DNA from: Gammaproteobacteria bacterium
GTDB lineage: Bacteria; Pseudomonadota; Gammaproteobacteria; JAURND01
DNA: 64,000 bases
Reading direction: 5' to 3'
Assembly: GCA_035546635.1 (NCBI GenBank)
Contig: DASZWJ010000031.1
Span: 1-64,000 of the forward strand
A model generated the notes under the pieces. That model had not been told where the DNA came from. It saw only the letters and a program-made list of their open reading frames with translations, and did no database searches. This document shows positions 53,768 through 63,177 of this stretch, in pieces; positions within the stretch are counted from its first letter, which is position 1, and each line of letters begins with the position of its first letter. The translations under genes and the position numbers were made by a program.

Positions 53768-54272
53768 GTGGAAAAGGCAATCTTCTGGGTACGAACACTG
53801 ACAACATCAAAGCTACTCTTTGAATGGTTACTAAAGTTTACTTCAACCACTGCATTACAAGAAACAATACAAAAAAACCTCGAAACCATAAATCAATGTT
53901 TTCATGATTTTGAAAAATATACTGGATCAAAAAAACAAATAGATAGAACCAAACGCTACTTGGAAAATTTAACGAAAACCACAACAAAACTACTGGAAAT
54001 TGATTTTGTTTATTCTAGCATATATAAAATCCCAGATGATTTTTCCCCGCTTTGCTAAATACCTTATCCGCTGTGAAAATTCATTAGATATGATTTTTTA
54101 TTATGATGATGGAGAAAACAGCATTGATTTACCACAAGATCAACTAGGAGATTATTTAGAAAATTATTTTAAACAAATATTGCAACAAGGTGAATCGAGC
54201 TTTGCAGTCAAACATCTGAAAAAAACAGAAGACACCGCCTCCTCATCTAGCACTTTCTTAGAACCACCATAG
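53768..54272 (+). pseudogene. frameshifted hypothetical gene
   Basis: A frame from GTG 53768 (EWLLKFTSTTALQETIQ, IYKIPDDFSP) ends at 54058; the next frame continues from the same place (FAKYLIRCENSLDMIFYYD, LEPP end at 54272). Joining them at the TTTTTCCCC run near 54040 would give one ~167-residue, mostly helical protein. No family recognised. A sequencing error in the homopolymer would also explain it. Confidence 0.55.
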
Positions 54273-54395
54273 TTTTATCCTGAAAATTAGCATAGGAATC
54301 TGATAATGGTTTCGTACCCTAAGATTGCCCCAAATTAAAATTTGCGCTATAAATCACTGTTAGCATCCCTAAACAACCATTGGAAGTTAAATTTT

Positions 54396-54866
54396 ATGAA
54401 AAAAATAGTGCTAACTCTTATAAGTTTTTGTTTTATCTATGCATTTCCTGCTCTTGCTCAAAATAATCAGCAACAGCAACTCTGGTCTGGCCCAGGCACC
54501 TTTGTCATGCCAAAAGGCAGTTATACACAAACCTGCTCCAATTGCTCGCTTAATTCCAATAATACCTTACTATGCTCCTGCGCCGATCGCTCTGGCACTC
54601 TTCGTAACACCTTCTTACCTAATGCTAGAGCGTGCAAGTACATTGAAAATATCGATGGCCAATTAACTTGCACGCAAAAACGCCGCTGGCCATTTAAACC
54701 CAATCATCCTCAAACAGTCGATGTTCAAGCTGGACCCATTTGGAATCAACCCAATGCCGAACAAGTCTGCCCCTCAGTTTGCCAAAATAACCGCGGCACT
54801 TGGACAGGTCAATGGCGCACCACCGTGCCTGGACAAATGTCTGTTTGTCAGTGCCAGCTTTATTAA
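54396..54866 (+). CDS. secreted lectin: CVNH-like plus MVL/mannan-binding domain
   Basis: 156 residues from ATG 54396 (GGAAG ten bases upstream). Signal peptide ending ALAQ. Residues 41-93 (GSYTQTCSNCSLNSNNTL, NIDGQLTC) follow the cyanovirin-N homology pattern. Residues 109-155 (VQAGPIWNQPNAEQ, GTWTGQWRTTVPGQMSV) follow the Microcystis viridis lectin (mannan-binding) repeat. Ten cysteines in the mature part suggest disulphides and life outside the cytosol. Both domain types bind high-mannose glycans, in cyanobacteria and fungi; a host-glycan or biofilm role is inferred. Monocistronic. Confidence 0.8.
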   Translation: MKKIVLTLISFCFIYAFPALAQNNQQQQLWSGPGTFVMPKGSYTQTCSNCSLNSNNTLLCSCADRSGTLRNTFLPNARACKYIENIDGQLTCTQKRRWPFKPNHPQTVDVQAGPIWNQPNAEQVCPSVCQNNRGTWTGQWRTTVPGQMSVCQCQLY

Positions 54867-54882
54867 AGAAAGGTCTCACCCT

Positions 54883-54904
54883 CACCCCTTTTTCAAAGGG
54901 GGTG
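54883..54904. repeat. dispersed palindrome overlapping the M20 stop
   Basis: CACCCCTTTTTCAAAGGGGGTG; supplies the last residues (TPHPL) and stop of the convergent M20 gene. Confidence 0.85.
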
Positions 54905-56065
54905 AGGGGTTTCCCGATTTAAATAACTCATTGCCGTCTGCATCAACAGGCTTGCTGCCACCGAAATAATACTATCTTGAAAATTATAATGCGGCGTATG
55001 CAGAACAACATCTTCGCCATTACCTACAACAAAAAAACACCCTGGCACTTTCTCTAGAAAATAAGCAAAATCCTCGGTCACCATCAGCGGATCATTCAAG
55101 TGTATCGTTTTAGATTCTCCGAACAATTCATGTGCGGTTCTTAATACCCATTCGGCTTCTTCAACATGATTCACCGTAGGTGGGCATTCATGCAGCATTT
55201 CCATTTCCGCCTGTCCACCAAAGCTTTCCGCAATACCTGCGCTTATTTTTTGACATAGCCCTAAAGCTTTATCACGCGTATGCGCGGAAGTCGTGCGCAG
55301 TGAAACTGTAATCCGCGCTTCCTCTGGAATCACATTCACCGTATTTCCGCCATGAAATTCCGTGACACTTAACACCACTGGCTGCAAAGCCGATAAGTTA
55401 CGCGTCACCACTGATTGCAAAGCCTGAATAATATTTGAGCCTATCCAAATTGGATCAATCGCGCGTTCGGGAAAAGCAGCGTGTCCACCCTTGCCGCGAA
55501 TTTTAATGCTAAAAAAATTAGCGCCGGCAAATATACAGCCGCTTTTAACCCCGATCGTTCCAATCGGCATCGGGATATTGTGATAACCAAAAATTGCATC
55601 GACTTTAGGATTTTCCAGCACCCCATGTTTAATCATTTCCAAAGCGCCGGCACCCCCTTCTTCCGCCGGTTGAAAAATCAATTTAATGCGGCCTTTAAAC
55701 TGATCTCGACAATGGGTTAATGTCGCAGCAACTGCCAGCAAAGTCGCCATATGGCCATCATGGCCGCAGGCATGCATTTTCCCAACGTTTTTAGAGGCAT
55801 AGGGCAATCCGGTTTGTTCAAGAATCGGCAAGCCATCCATATCAGCGCGCAGTGCAACCGTTTTACCTGGTTTGCCTGAATCAATGACCGCGCTAATCCC
55901 GGTCTTAGCAATGCCCGTGGTGATGGTATAACCCCAACGTTGCAAATAATTTGCGATCAATTCGGCTGTCGCATATTCTTCATATTTAAGTTCGGGATGG
56001 GTGTGAATGGTTTGTCTGATGGCGGTGATTTCAGGTAAAAGTTCAGCGAGCTTTGCTTGTATCAT
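54893..56065 (-). CDS. M20 family amidohydrolase (N-acyl-amino-acid / hippurate hydrolase type)
   Basis: 390 residues. Metal site KMHACGHDGHMATLLAVA, catalytic EEGGAGALEMI, GYHNIPMPIGTIGV and VTEDFAYFLEKVPGCFF are all typical of peptidase M20 subfamily D enzymes that cut N-acylated amino acids or indole-amino acid conjugates. Cytosolic. The C-terminal residues come from a repeat palindrome. A possible 48-codon frame lies 34 bp upstream in the same direction. Confidence 0.93.
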   Translation of the reverse strand: MIQAKLAELLPEITAIRQTIHTHPELKYEEYATAELIANYLQRWGYTITTGIAKTGISAVIDSGKPGKTVALRADMDGLPILEQTGLPYASKNVGKMHACGHDGHMATLLAVAATLTHCRDQFKGRIKLIFQPAEEGGAGALEMIKHGVLENPKVDAIFGYHNIPMPIGTIGVKSGCIFAGANFFSIKIRGKGGHAAFPERAIDPIWIGSNIIQALQSVVTRNLSALQPVVLSVTEFHGGNTVNVIPEEARITVSLRTTSAHTRDKALGLCQKISAGIAESFGGQAEMEMLHECPPTVNHVEEAEWVLRTAHELFGESKTIHLNDPLMVTEDFAYFLEKVPGCFFVVGNGEDVVLHTPHYNFQDSIISVAASLLMQTAMSYLNRETPHPL

Positions 56066-56099
56066 AAGTTTTCCTGATTAAAAAATAATAACCGACAGC

Positions 56100-56246
56100 C
56101 TAAAATCTACGCCGCATGATAATCTGCAGCAAACTCTGAAAATAATATTCAATGAATTTGAAAGGGCGACGGGTAGGTGTTTGATTTACTTGAGATTTTT
56201 CTGCGGGGATTCGATTAGCATCCGTTGGGATTTCTTCTAGTGACAT
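56100..56246 (-). CDS. possible small basic protein, 48 residues
   Basis: Frame from ATG 56246 to TAG 56100: begins MSLEEIPTDANRIPAEKS and ends with PFKFIEYYFQSLLQIIMRRRF, an amphipathic, basic tail. Ribosome site weak (AGGT). It lies directly upstream of the M20 gene and could be a leader or a real small gene. Confidence 0.4.
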   Translation of the reverse strand: MSLEEIPTDANRIPAEKSQVNQTPTRRPFKFIEYYFQSLLQIIMRRRF

Positions 56247-56320
56247 GGCTTAACCTGCTATCATTTTTATCTTGCGTCATTCTATTATACAGGTTTAAGC
56301 GTTGCGGAAAACTCTTCTCT

Positions 56321-57517
56321 TCAAAACACCTTATGCTTCAACGCATAATGCGCCAACAAAAACATCGAAGCATTCCACGACTGCCCTTCCATACCCCGCG
56401 GCTCACCCGTATCACCCTTAAACCATTCATTAAACTCCCAACCATTGATCTGATTGGTTGCCGCCAATGCCGTCATCGCTTCTAATGCTTCTTTCTTCTG
56501 CCCCATAGCCGCCAACGTCATGACCCAAAATGCACCGACAAATGGCCATATTCCGCCATTATGGTAGCAATACTCGCGATTTTGTTTATGCCGCGCCATA
56601 TACAGACGCCATAATGGATCGCTTAAACCAATCGGTCGCACCGTGACTCTGACCGGCATCGGCGCATCCACCCGCATTTGTTTGAGGGAATACAACATCT
56701 GCGTGGCCACAGAATGATCGGGTATACCAAATAAAATACCCAGCAAATTGCCAAACACATCCCCCTCATCACCAAAAAACGAAAAATTCACAAAACTTAA
56801 ATATAAATTGCTAAAAGTCGTATTCTTGCGTGTATAGTGCATTAACAAACGTAAACGTCTATATTCCGGCAGATCACGCACAAACGGTCGAAATAAATGA
56901 TTAAAATGAAAGCGGGTTTCGCGCAAATTCGGTAATTTATAACAACGCTTCACTTCATACCACAAGGTATTGGTGTACAGCACAAACCCCGAGCGCGGCA
57001 TAATATCTGCCCAATCACTGGCCTCATTTTGCTGCAGCAGGTGTAAGCGCGGGTGCTCCTGGCATTGTAACCACTGAATTGCTTTAGCGGATTTTTCAGC
57101 CAGCTCGGCATTCATATTAATCCCCGTATGGCGTGAGACAAAATCCAGGGCTAATAACCACCATAAAGTGGCATCAATGCAGCCTAAATACCAAAAATCC
57201 CCCTCTTTTTTCTCCGGGTCAACGTATTTGGGAATCTGCCCATTAGCTGCCTGATGCTCTCCCAACGTTCTGAGCGCCGTACAAGCCCCTTTAATCAGAT
57301 GGGTATCACCCGACACTACCATCCCAAAAGCAGCGATAGCCGCATCACGGCCAAACACGCAATGGTAATGACGCTTATCATCCTCAGCTTTAACGCTGGC
57401 TGCGGCAATACCATAGGGTGTGAGATTTCTGCTTAATAATTCACGGGCGTGCTCGGCACATTGCTCTATAAGCTCTTGTGAATTAGGGTTTTTTTTAAAA
57501 TTTTCGGTATTTTTCAT
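56321..57517 (-). CDS. six-hairpin glycoside hydrolase, GH100/amylo-1,6-glucosidase-like
   Basis: 398 residues. An (alpha/alpha)6 barrel hydrolase: YHCVFGRDAAIAAFGM near residue 53 with the catalytic-type aspartate, ASDWADIMPRSG, CYHNGGIWPFVGAFWV and EGQSWNASMFLLAHYAL. The pattern is like neutral invertases (GH100) and the C-terminal domain of debranching enzymes. Next to glgE, treS and malQ it probably trims alpha-glucan or a disaccharide. Divergent from glgE with a shared promoter region of about 150 bp. Confidence 0.8.
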   Translation of the reverse strand: MKNTENFKKNPNSQELIEQCAEHARELLSRNLTPYGIAAASVKAEDDKRHYHCVFGRDAAIAAFGMVVSGDTHLIKGACTALRTLGEHQAANGQIPKYVDPEKKEGDFWYLGCIDATLWWLLALDFVSRHTGINMNAELAEKSAKAIQWLQCQEHPRLHLLQQNEASDWADIMPRSGFVLYTNTLWYEVKRCYKLPNLRETRFHFNHLFRPFVRDLPEYRRLRLLMHYTRKNTTFSNLYLSFVNFSFFGDEGDVFGNLLGILFGIPDHSVATQMLYSLKQMRVDAPMPVRVTVRPIGLSDPLWRLYMARHKQNREYCYHNGGIWPFVGAFWVMTLAAMGQKKEALEAMTALAATNQINGWEFNEWFKGDTGEPRGMEGQSWNASMFLLAHYALKHKVF

Positions 57518-57601
57518 ATGAACAGTATAGACAATGGAGTCGGGGTTTGCGTTATGTTGGGGGATAATAGATAATGATATTAACTAGCAATTTCCGACAA
57601 T

Positions 57602-57630
57602 TTAACCTCTCCCCTTGGGGGAGAGGTTAA
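57602..57630. repeat. hairpin upstream of glgE
   Basis: TTAACCTCTCCCC and GGGGAGAGGTTAA pair over 13 bp with a three-base loop, 33 bp before the glgE TTG start; could affect glgE transcription or translation. Confidence 0.6.
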
Positions 57631-57663
57631 ATGCCAGAAAAGCGTATGTAAAAGGAACTTACA

Positions 57664-59655
57664 TTGTCAAACCTCATAAAAACCCTGCTAAAAAGCATCC
57701 CTGGCCACCAGCGTGTTGTCATTAACAACGTCAAACCAGAAATAGAATGCGGCGCCTTCCCCATCAAAAGGTGCATTGGTGAACAAGTCACCGTCACCGC
57801 AAATATATTCGCCGACGGCCATGACCAATTAAGCGCCCGCTTACTATTCCGGCATGAATCAGAGTCCACCTGGCAAGAACAGCCTTTTCAACCCCTAGGC
57901 AATGACCTCTGGCAAGCTAGCTTTTCAGTAGAAAAAATCGGCAATTATGTTTATACCCTAAGCGCCTTCGTCGATGAATTCCTCACTTGGCAATACAACC
58001 TCAAAAAAAAGCTAGATGCAGACCAGCAGACCCCTTTAGATTTTCTAAGCGGCAGAGAACTGATTACAAGAGCCGCCCAACACGCAGAAAAAACTGACCA
58101 AAAACACTTACTCACCTATGCCAACACACTCGACCAAGCTTCCGCTGCAATAGCCTTTGACCCAGAATTATCAAGGCTAGTCGCACGCTATGCCCGACCT
58201 GCCTTTATCACCCGCTATGCACATGAATTAAAAATTAGTGTAGACCGCGCTCTTGCTAACTTTGGCGCCTGGTATGAGCTATTTCCCCGCTCCTGTTCCC
58301 CTACCCCACACCAACATGGCACATTGAATGATGTCATTAAGCGATTAGCCTACATAAAGGCACTTGGCTTTGATGTAATCTATTTCCCTCCCATCCATCC
58401 AATAGGCGACAATAAACGCAAAGGCAAAAATAATAATCTCAATGCCACCACCACTGATCCGGGCAGCCCCTGGGCAATTGGCGATGAAACAGGCGGACAT
58501 AGGGAGATCCATCCGCTACTAGGGAACCGTGAAGATTTCCGTAAGCTAATAAAAGCCATTCATGAACATGGCATGGAACTGGCGCTGGATTTTGCCTTGC
58601 AATGCAGCCCTGACCACCCGTATTTAAAAGAACATCCACAATGGTTTAAGCAACGGGTCGATGGCAGCTTACAATATGCGGAAAATCCGCCGAAAAAATA
58701 TGAAGATATCTATCCACTGTATTTTCAATCAGAAGCCTGGGCAGAGTTATGGATAGAATGTCGAGACATTTTATTATTTTGGATTAATGCAGGCGTCAAA
58801 ATATTTCGCGTTGACAATCCACATACCAAGCCGTTTATTTTCTGGCAGTGGTTAATTGCGGAAATAAAAACGCTGCACCCTGATGTGATATTTTTGGCTG
58901 AGGCTTTTACCCGCCCGACCTTGATGTACCATCTGGCCAAGCTGGGATTCAGTCAATCATATACTTATTTTACTTGGCGCAATACGAAAGAAGAGTTAAT
59001 TGCCTACTTTACTGAATTGACGACTTATCCGGTAGTGGATTTTTTCCGTGGTAATTTCTGGCCGAATACGCCGGATATTTTACATGCCACATTGCAAACT
59101 GGGGGACGTGCCGCTTTTATCACGCGCTTTATTCTGGCGGCGACCTTAGGCACGAATTACGGCATTTATGGTCCGGCCTTTGAGCTTTGTATTAATGAAG
59201 CTGTCAAACCTGGCAGTGAAGAATATTTAGATTCGGAAAAATATGAAATTAAAGCTTGGGATTTAAATCACCCAGCCAGCATTAAGCATATTATTAGCAA
59301 GGTCAATCACATCCGCCATGCGCATCCGGCTTTACAAAATATGCGGAGTTTACAGTTTCATGCTATCGATAATCCGAAAATAATTTGTTATAGCAAATAT
59401 TGTGCGGCTTCTAATGATTTGATTGTGGTGATAGTTAACCTGGATAATGAATTTATCCAATCGGGTTGGGTTGATTTGTCTTACGAAATCACCGAGAAAT
59501 TACCGCACACTTTTGTAGTACACGACTTGTTAGTCGATGCCACTTACCAGTGGAGTAACAAACGCAATTATGTCGAGCTGAATCCTGATAAGATGCCGGC
59601 TCATGTTTTACATATTCCCTCCCCCTTTGAAAAAGGGGGGTTAGGGGGGATTTAA
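57664..59655 (+). CDS. glgE: alpha-1,4-glucan:maltose-1-phosphate maltosyltransferase
   Basis: 663 residues from TTG with AAAGGA eight bases upstream. GH13_3 enzyme that transfers maltose from maltose-1-phosphate to alpha-glucan. N-terminal beta domain, then WYELFPRSCSP, GFDVIYFPPIHPIG, the nucleophile Asp in KIFRVDNPHTKPF and the acid Glu in FLAEAFTRP, all GlgE marks. Last residues SPFEKGGLGGI and the TAA come from a palindromic repeat. It precedes treS-mak by 197 bp, mostly the repeat. Confidence 0.95.
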   Translation: MSNLIKTLLKSIPGHQRVVINNVKPEIECGAFPIKRCIGEQVTVTANIFADGHDQLSARLLFRHESESTWQEQPFQPLGNDLWQASFSVEKIGNYVYTLSAFVDEFLTWQYNLKKKLDADQQTPLDFLSGRELITRAAQHAEKTDQKHLLTYANTLDQASAAIAFDPELSRLVARYARPAFITRYAHELKISVDRALANFGAWYELFPRSCSPTPHQHGTLNDVIKRLAYIKALGFDVIYFPPIHPIGDNKRKGKNNNLNATTTDPGSPWAIGDETGGHREIHPLLGNREDFRKLIKAIHEHGMELALDFALQCSPDHPYLKEHPQWFKQRVDGSLQYAENPPKKYEDIYPLYFQSEAWAELWIECRDILLFWINAGVKIFRVDNPHTKPFIFWQWLIAEIKTLHPDVIFLAEAFTRPTLMYHLAKLGFSQSYTYFTWRNTKEELIAYFTELTTYPVVDFFRGNFWPNTPDILHATLQTGGRAAFITRFILAATLGTNYGIYGPAFELCINEAVKPGSEEYLDSEKYEIKAWDLNHPASIKHIISKVNHIRHAHPALQNMRSLQFHAIDNPKIICYSKYCAASNDLIVVIVNLDNEFIQSGWVDLSYEITEKLPHTFVVHDLLVDATYQWSNKRNYVELNPDKMPAHVLHIPSPFEKGGLGGI

Positions 59656-59755
59656 AGAGGCGATTGGTGCCACTTTAAACAATAGTGGCACCAATCGCCT
59701 CTTTAAATCCCCCCTCAGGCCTTGCGGCCTTCGACCCCCTTTTTCAAAGGGGGTG
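59620..59755. repeat. long palindrome between glgE and treS with 31-bp perfect arms
   Basis: Arms 59644-59674 and 59684-59714 are exact reverse complements (GGGGGGATTTAAAGAGG ... and back) around a nine-base loop TTAAACAAT, flanked by the CCCCCTTTGAAAAAGGGGG word on both sides. It contains the glgE stop codon. Confidence 0.9.
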
Positions 59756-59852
59756 AAGTAAGAGGTTGAAGGTTAAGCAACAATTAAGGAAAATTTTAAA
59801 ATGTACTGACAACAAACTCAAAAACCCAATAACTGTAAATCAAGGACGAAAT

Positions 59853-62800
59853 ATGGTTACCCAACACGAAGAAACGGATGCCACCTGGTACAAAGATGCG
59901 ATCATCTACCAAGCACATGTACGCAGTTTCCACGACAGCAATGCCGACGGCATCGGTGATTTTACAGGTCTAATTCAAAAACTCGATTACCTGCAATTTT
60001 TAGGTGTCACCCTAATCTGGATTCTGCCATTTTATCCCTCGCCATTAAAAGACGACGGCTATGATATCCAAGATTTTTTCAACGTCAATCCCTCTTACGG
60101 CAGCTTAAGCGATTTCAAACAGTTCCTGCGTGAAGCCCACCGACGCGGCATGCGTGTCATGACCGAATTGGTGTTAAACCACACCTCCAGCGAACACCCT
60201 TGGTTTCAAAAATCCAGAACCGCCAAACCTGGCAGTCGCTGGCGCAACTATTACATCTGGAGCGACACCACTGATCGCTTTAAGGAAGCTCGCATTATCT
60301 TCAAAGATTTTGAAAACTCCAATTGGACTTGGGACCCCGTTGCCAATGCCTATTACTGGCATCGCTTCTATGCCCACCAGCCTGACCTAAATTACGATAA
60401 TCCTGAAACGCAACGTGCGGTCTGCAAAGTCATTGATTTCTGGCTCAAACTCGGCGTCGACGGCTTACGTTTAGATGCCGTTCCGTATTTATATAAACGC
60501 GAAGGTACCAGCTGTGAAAATTTACCTGAAACCCATGCCTTCTTAAAAAAAATCCGCAAGTACATAGACCAACGCTATAAAAACCGCTTTCTGTTGGCAG
60601 AAGCCAACCAATGGCCCGAAGATGCCGTCGCGTATTTCGGCAAAGACGATGAATGCCAAATGGCCTTCCATTTCCCCATGATGCCACGCATGTATATCGC
60701 CATTCACCGCGAAGACAGTTTCCCACTCGTCGATATTTTGCAACAAACACCAGCCATACCGGACAATTGTCAATGGGCATCTTTTTTACGCAACCATGAT
60801 GAACTCACCTTAGAAATGGTAACCGAAGAAGAACGCGACTACATGTACCGTATTTACGGTGAAGATCCGCAAATGCGCATCAACTTAGGGATTCGCAGAC
60901 GTCTTGCGCCCTTAATGAAAAATGACCGAAAAAAAATTGAACTGATGAACGGATTACTGTTTGCCTTACCCGGCACACCGGTCATCTATTACGGCGATGA
61001 AATCGGCATGGGCGATAACATTTATCTCGGTGATCGTAACGGCGTCAGAACGCCCATGCAATGGAGTTTAGATCGCAACGCCGGATTTTCTAATGCCACA
61101 CCGCAGCAATTATTTTTACCCGTCATCATTGATCCCGAATACAATTACGCGATTATTAATGTGGAATTACAACGCAAAAACCTACAGTCACTCCTCTGGT
61201 GGATGAAGCGCCTCATAGAATTACGCAAGCAATACCAAGCCTTCAGTCGCGGCAGCATTCAATTTTTAACACAGGAAAATCGCAAAATATTTGCTTTTCT
61301 GCGCATTTATAACGACGAACATATTCTCGTCATTGGTAATCTGTCACGCTCCGTGCAATATGCACAACTGGATTTATCTAACTATGCCGAGCAAGTGCCC
61401 ATCGAACTGTTTGGCGAAACCGAATTTCCGCCCATCTCCAATGACCCTTATATCTTAAGCTTAAGCGCACACAATTTCTTTTATTTTAAAATCAGCAAAC
61501 CTACGAATGGGCAACGACTAGCAACAAGTCATTATGAACCGCCACAAATTAAAATCAAAAAAAGTTGGACAGAATTACTAAGTCCCAGCGATATTTCTAC
61601 GTTAGAAACTAAAATTCCCCGTTATCTCTATAGTTGCCGTTGGTTCAAATCTAAAACTGAAAAAATCAACTGTGTTAAAATTACCGATTACGTGATGCTG
61701 ATGAACAAACCTTTTTCCACTTATTTGCTATTTATTCTAGTGGAATATAAAGAGGCGGAAGATGAACATTATTTACTGCCCATCACCACCATTGCGCCAG
61801 AAGATGCAGAAAACCTACGCGAATATCCACAAGCAATTATTGCCATACTTGAAAAAGAAAATAACCGACAAGAATTATTAGTCGATGCCTTATTTATACC
61901 GGAGGTTACCAGAAGAATTTTAACGCTCAGCTCCAAGAACAAACAATATAAAGGCCACCATGGAAAAATGTTTGCCACACCTGCCGCCAAATATAAGCAG
62001 GTGTTCGCTAACAAATTTGATTTATCTGCGATAAAACCTTTACGAGCGGAACAAACCAACACTTCTGTGTCTTTTAACAATATCTGTATTTTAAAACTAT
62101 TTCGCCGCCTGGAGCGTGGGGTCAACCCTGATGTAGAAATTGGCCAGTTTTTAACTGAGAAAAATAATTTCAAACATATTCCACGTCTAATTTCTGTTTT
62201 ACAATATCAGAAAGATCATAAAATCATGACGCTGGCGCATATTCAAGAGTATATTCCACATCAAGATAATGCCTGGAAGTTTACCTTAGATGCATTAGTT
62301 TTATTTTTTGAACAAGCCTTAGCACAGCACAACGCGGGAGAATCTATCCCCTTGCCTGTCAATCCTTTTTATCATACGCAGACTGAAATACCAGACACCG
62401 TACATTATTTACTCGGTACTTATGCCCATTCAGCTCAGCTTATTGGCAAACTCACCGCTGAAATGCATTTAGCACTCGGCTCAGAAGCCAAAGAAGCTGA
62501 TTTTAAACCCGAAGCTTATACGAGCTTCGATCAAAAAGCTTTGTTTCAATCGGTACAAAGTTCCTGTAAAAAAATCTTTGATCTCCTAAATCGATGGGCA
62601 CGAAAAAATCCCGAATCTGAAACAGGCGCAACACACCTGCTTAAAAGCCAAGAGGCCATATTTAATATCGCGCAAGAAATTTTATACGGTAAATTCGATG
62701 GTGGAAAAATTCGTATTCATGGCGACTACCATCTGGGTCAGCTACTTTATAACGATAATGAATTTATTATTATCGATTTTGAAGGCGAACCGGATCGACC

Positions 62801-63164
62801 ATTGAGTGAACGCAAAATTAAACGTTCACCCCTACGCGACGTGGCCGGCATGTTAAGGTCGTTTCATTATGCAGTTTGCATGGTGGTGGCTGATAAAGCT
62901 AAAAATCAACCACAAGAATACCAAGAGACTTTAAGGCAATGGGGGGAATATTGGTATCGCTGGGTTTGTCATCTATTTCTCAAGGGGTATTTTGAGGAAA
63001 TGGCGACAAGTCAATTACTGCCATCTAATCATACGGCTTTATTCAAATTATTACGCTCCTCCTTGCTGGAACGGGCGATTTATGAAGTGGGGTATGAGCT
63101 GAATAATCGGCCGGAATTGGTAAATATTCCGTGCTACGGAATTTTGGATTTGCTTGGGGAGTGA
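59853..63164 (+). CDS. treS: trehalose synthase fused to maltokinase (TreS-Pep2/Mak)
   Basis: 1103 residues from ATG 59853 (AAGGA six bases upstream); the TTG at 59766 is an unlikely start. N-terminal ~560 residues: GH13_16 trehalose synthase (WYKDAIIYQAHVRSF, nucleophile D in GLRLDAVPYLY, LLAEANQWP, FLRNHDELTLEM) interconverting maltose and trehalose. C-terminal ~500 residues: maltokinase, with RIHGDYHLGQLLY and IIDFEGEPDRP forming the kinase catalytic and metal loops. Together they turn trehalose into maltose-1-phosphate for GlgE. This fusion is known in proteobacteria. Confidence 0.95.
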   Translation: MVTQHEETDATWYKDAIIYQAHVRSFHDSNADGIGDFTGLIQKLDYLQFLGVTLIWILPFYPSPLKDDGYDIQDFFNVNPSYGSLSDFKQFLREAHRRGMRVMTELVLNHTSSEHPWFQKSRTAKPGSRWRNYYIWSDTTDRFKEARIIFKDFENSNWTWDPVANAYYWHRFYAHQPDLNYDNPETQRAVCKVIDFWLKLGVDGLRLDAVPYLYKREGTSCENLPETHAFLKKIRKYIDQRYKNRFLLAEANQWPEDAVAYFGKDDECQMAFHFPMMPRMYIAIHREDSFPLVDILQQTPAIPDNCQWASFLRNHDELTLEMVTEEERDYMYRIYGEDPQMRINLGIRRRLAPLMKNDRKKIELMNGLLFALPGTPVIYYGDEIGMGDNIYLGDRNGVRTPMQWSLDRNAGFSNATPQQLFLPVIIDPEYNYAIINVELQRKNLQSLLWWMKRLIELRKQYQAFSRGSIQFLTQENRKIFAFLRIYNDEHILVIGNLSRSVQYAQLDLSNYAEQVPIELFGETEFPPISNDPYILSLSAHNFFYFKISKPTNGQRLATSHYEPPQIKIKKSWTELLSPSDISTLETKIPRYLYSCRWFKSKTEKINCVKITDYVMLMNKPFSTYLLFILVEYKEAEDEHYLLPITTIAPEDAENLREYPQAIIAILEKENNRQELLVDALFIPEVTRRILTLSSKNKQYKGHHGKMFATPAAKYKQVFANKFDLSAIKPLRAEQTNTSVSFNNICILKLFRRLERGVNPDVEIGQFLTEKNNFKHIPRLISVLQYQKDHKIMTLAHIQEYIPHQDNAWKFTLDALVLFFEQALAQHNAGESIPLPVNPFYHTQTEIPDTVHYLLGTYAHSAQLIGKLTAEMHLALGSEAKEADFKPEAYTSFDQKALFQSVQSSCKKIFDLLNRWARKNPESETGATHLLKSQEAIFNIAQEILYGKFDGGKIRIHGDYHLGQLLYNDNEFIIIDFEGEPDRPLSERKIKRSPLRDVAGMLRSFHYAVCMVVADKAKNQPQEYQETLRQWGEYWYRWVCHLFLKGYFEEMATSQLLPSNHTALFKLLRSSLLERAIYEVGYELNNRPELVNIPCYGILDLLGE

Positions 63165-63177
63165 TTGAGCGCATAAC

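Noticed and set aside
60174..60780. Minus-strand frames within treS
   Set aside because: Shadows of the strongly conserved trehalose synthase coding frame.
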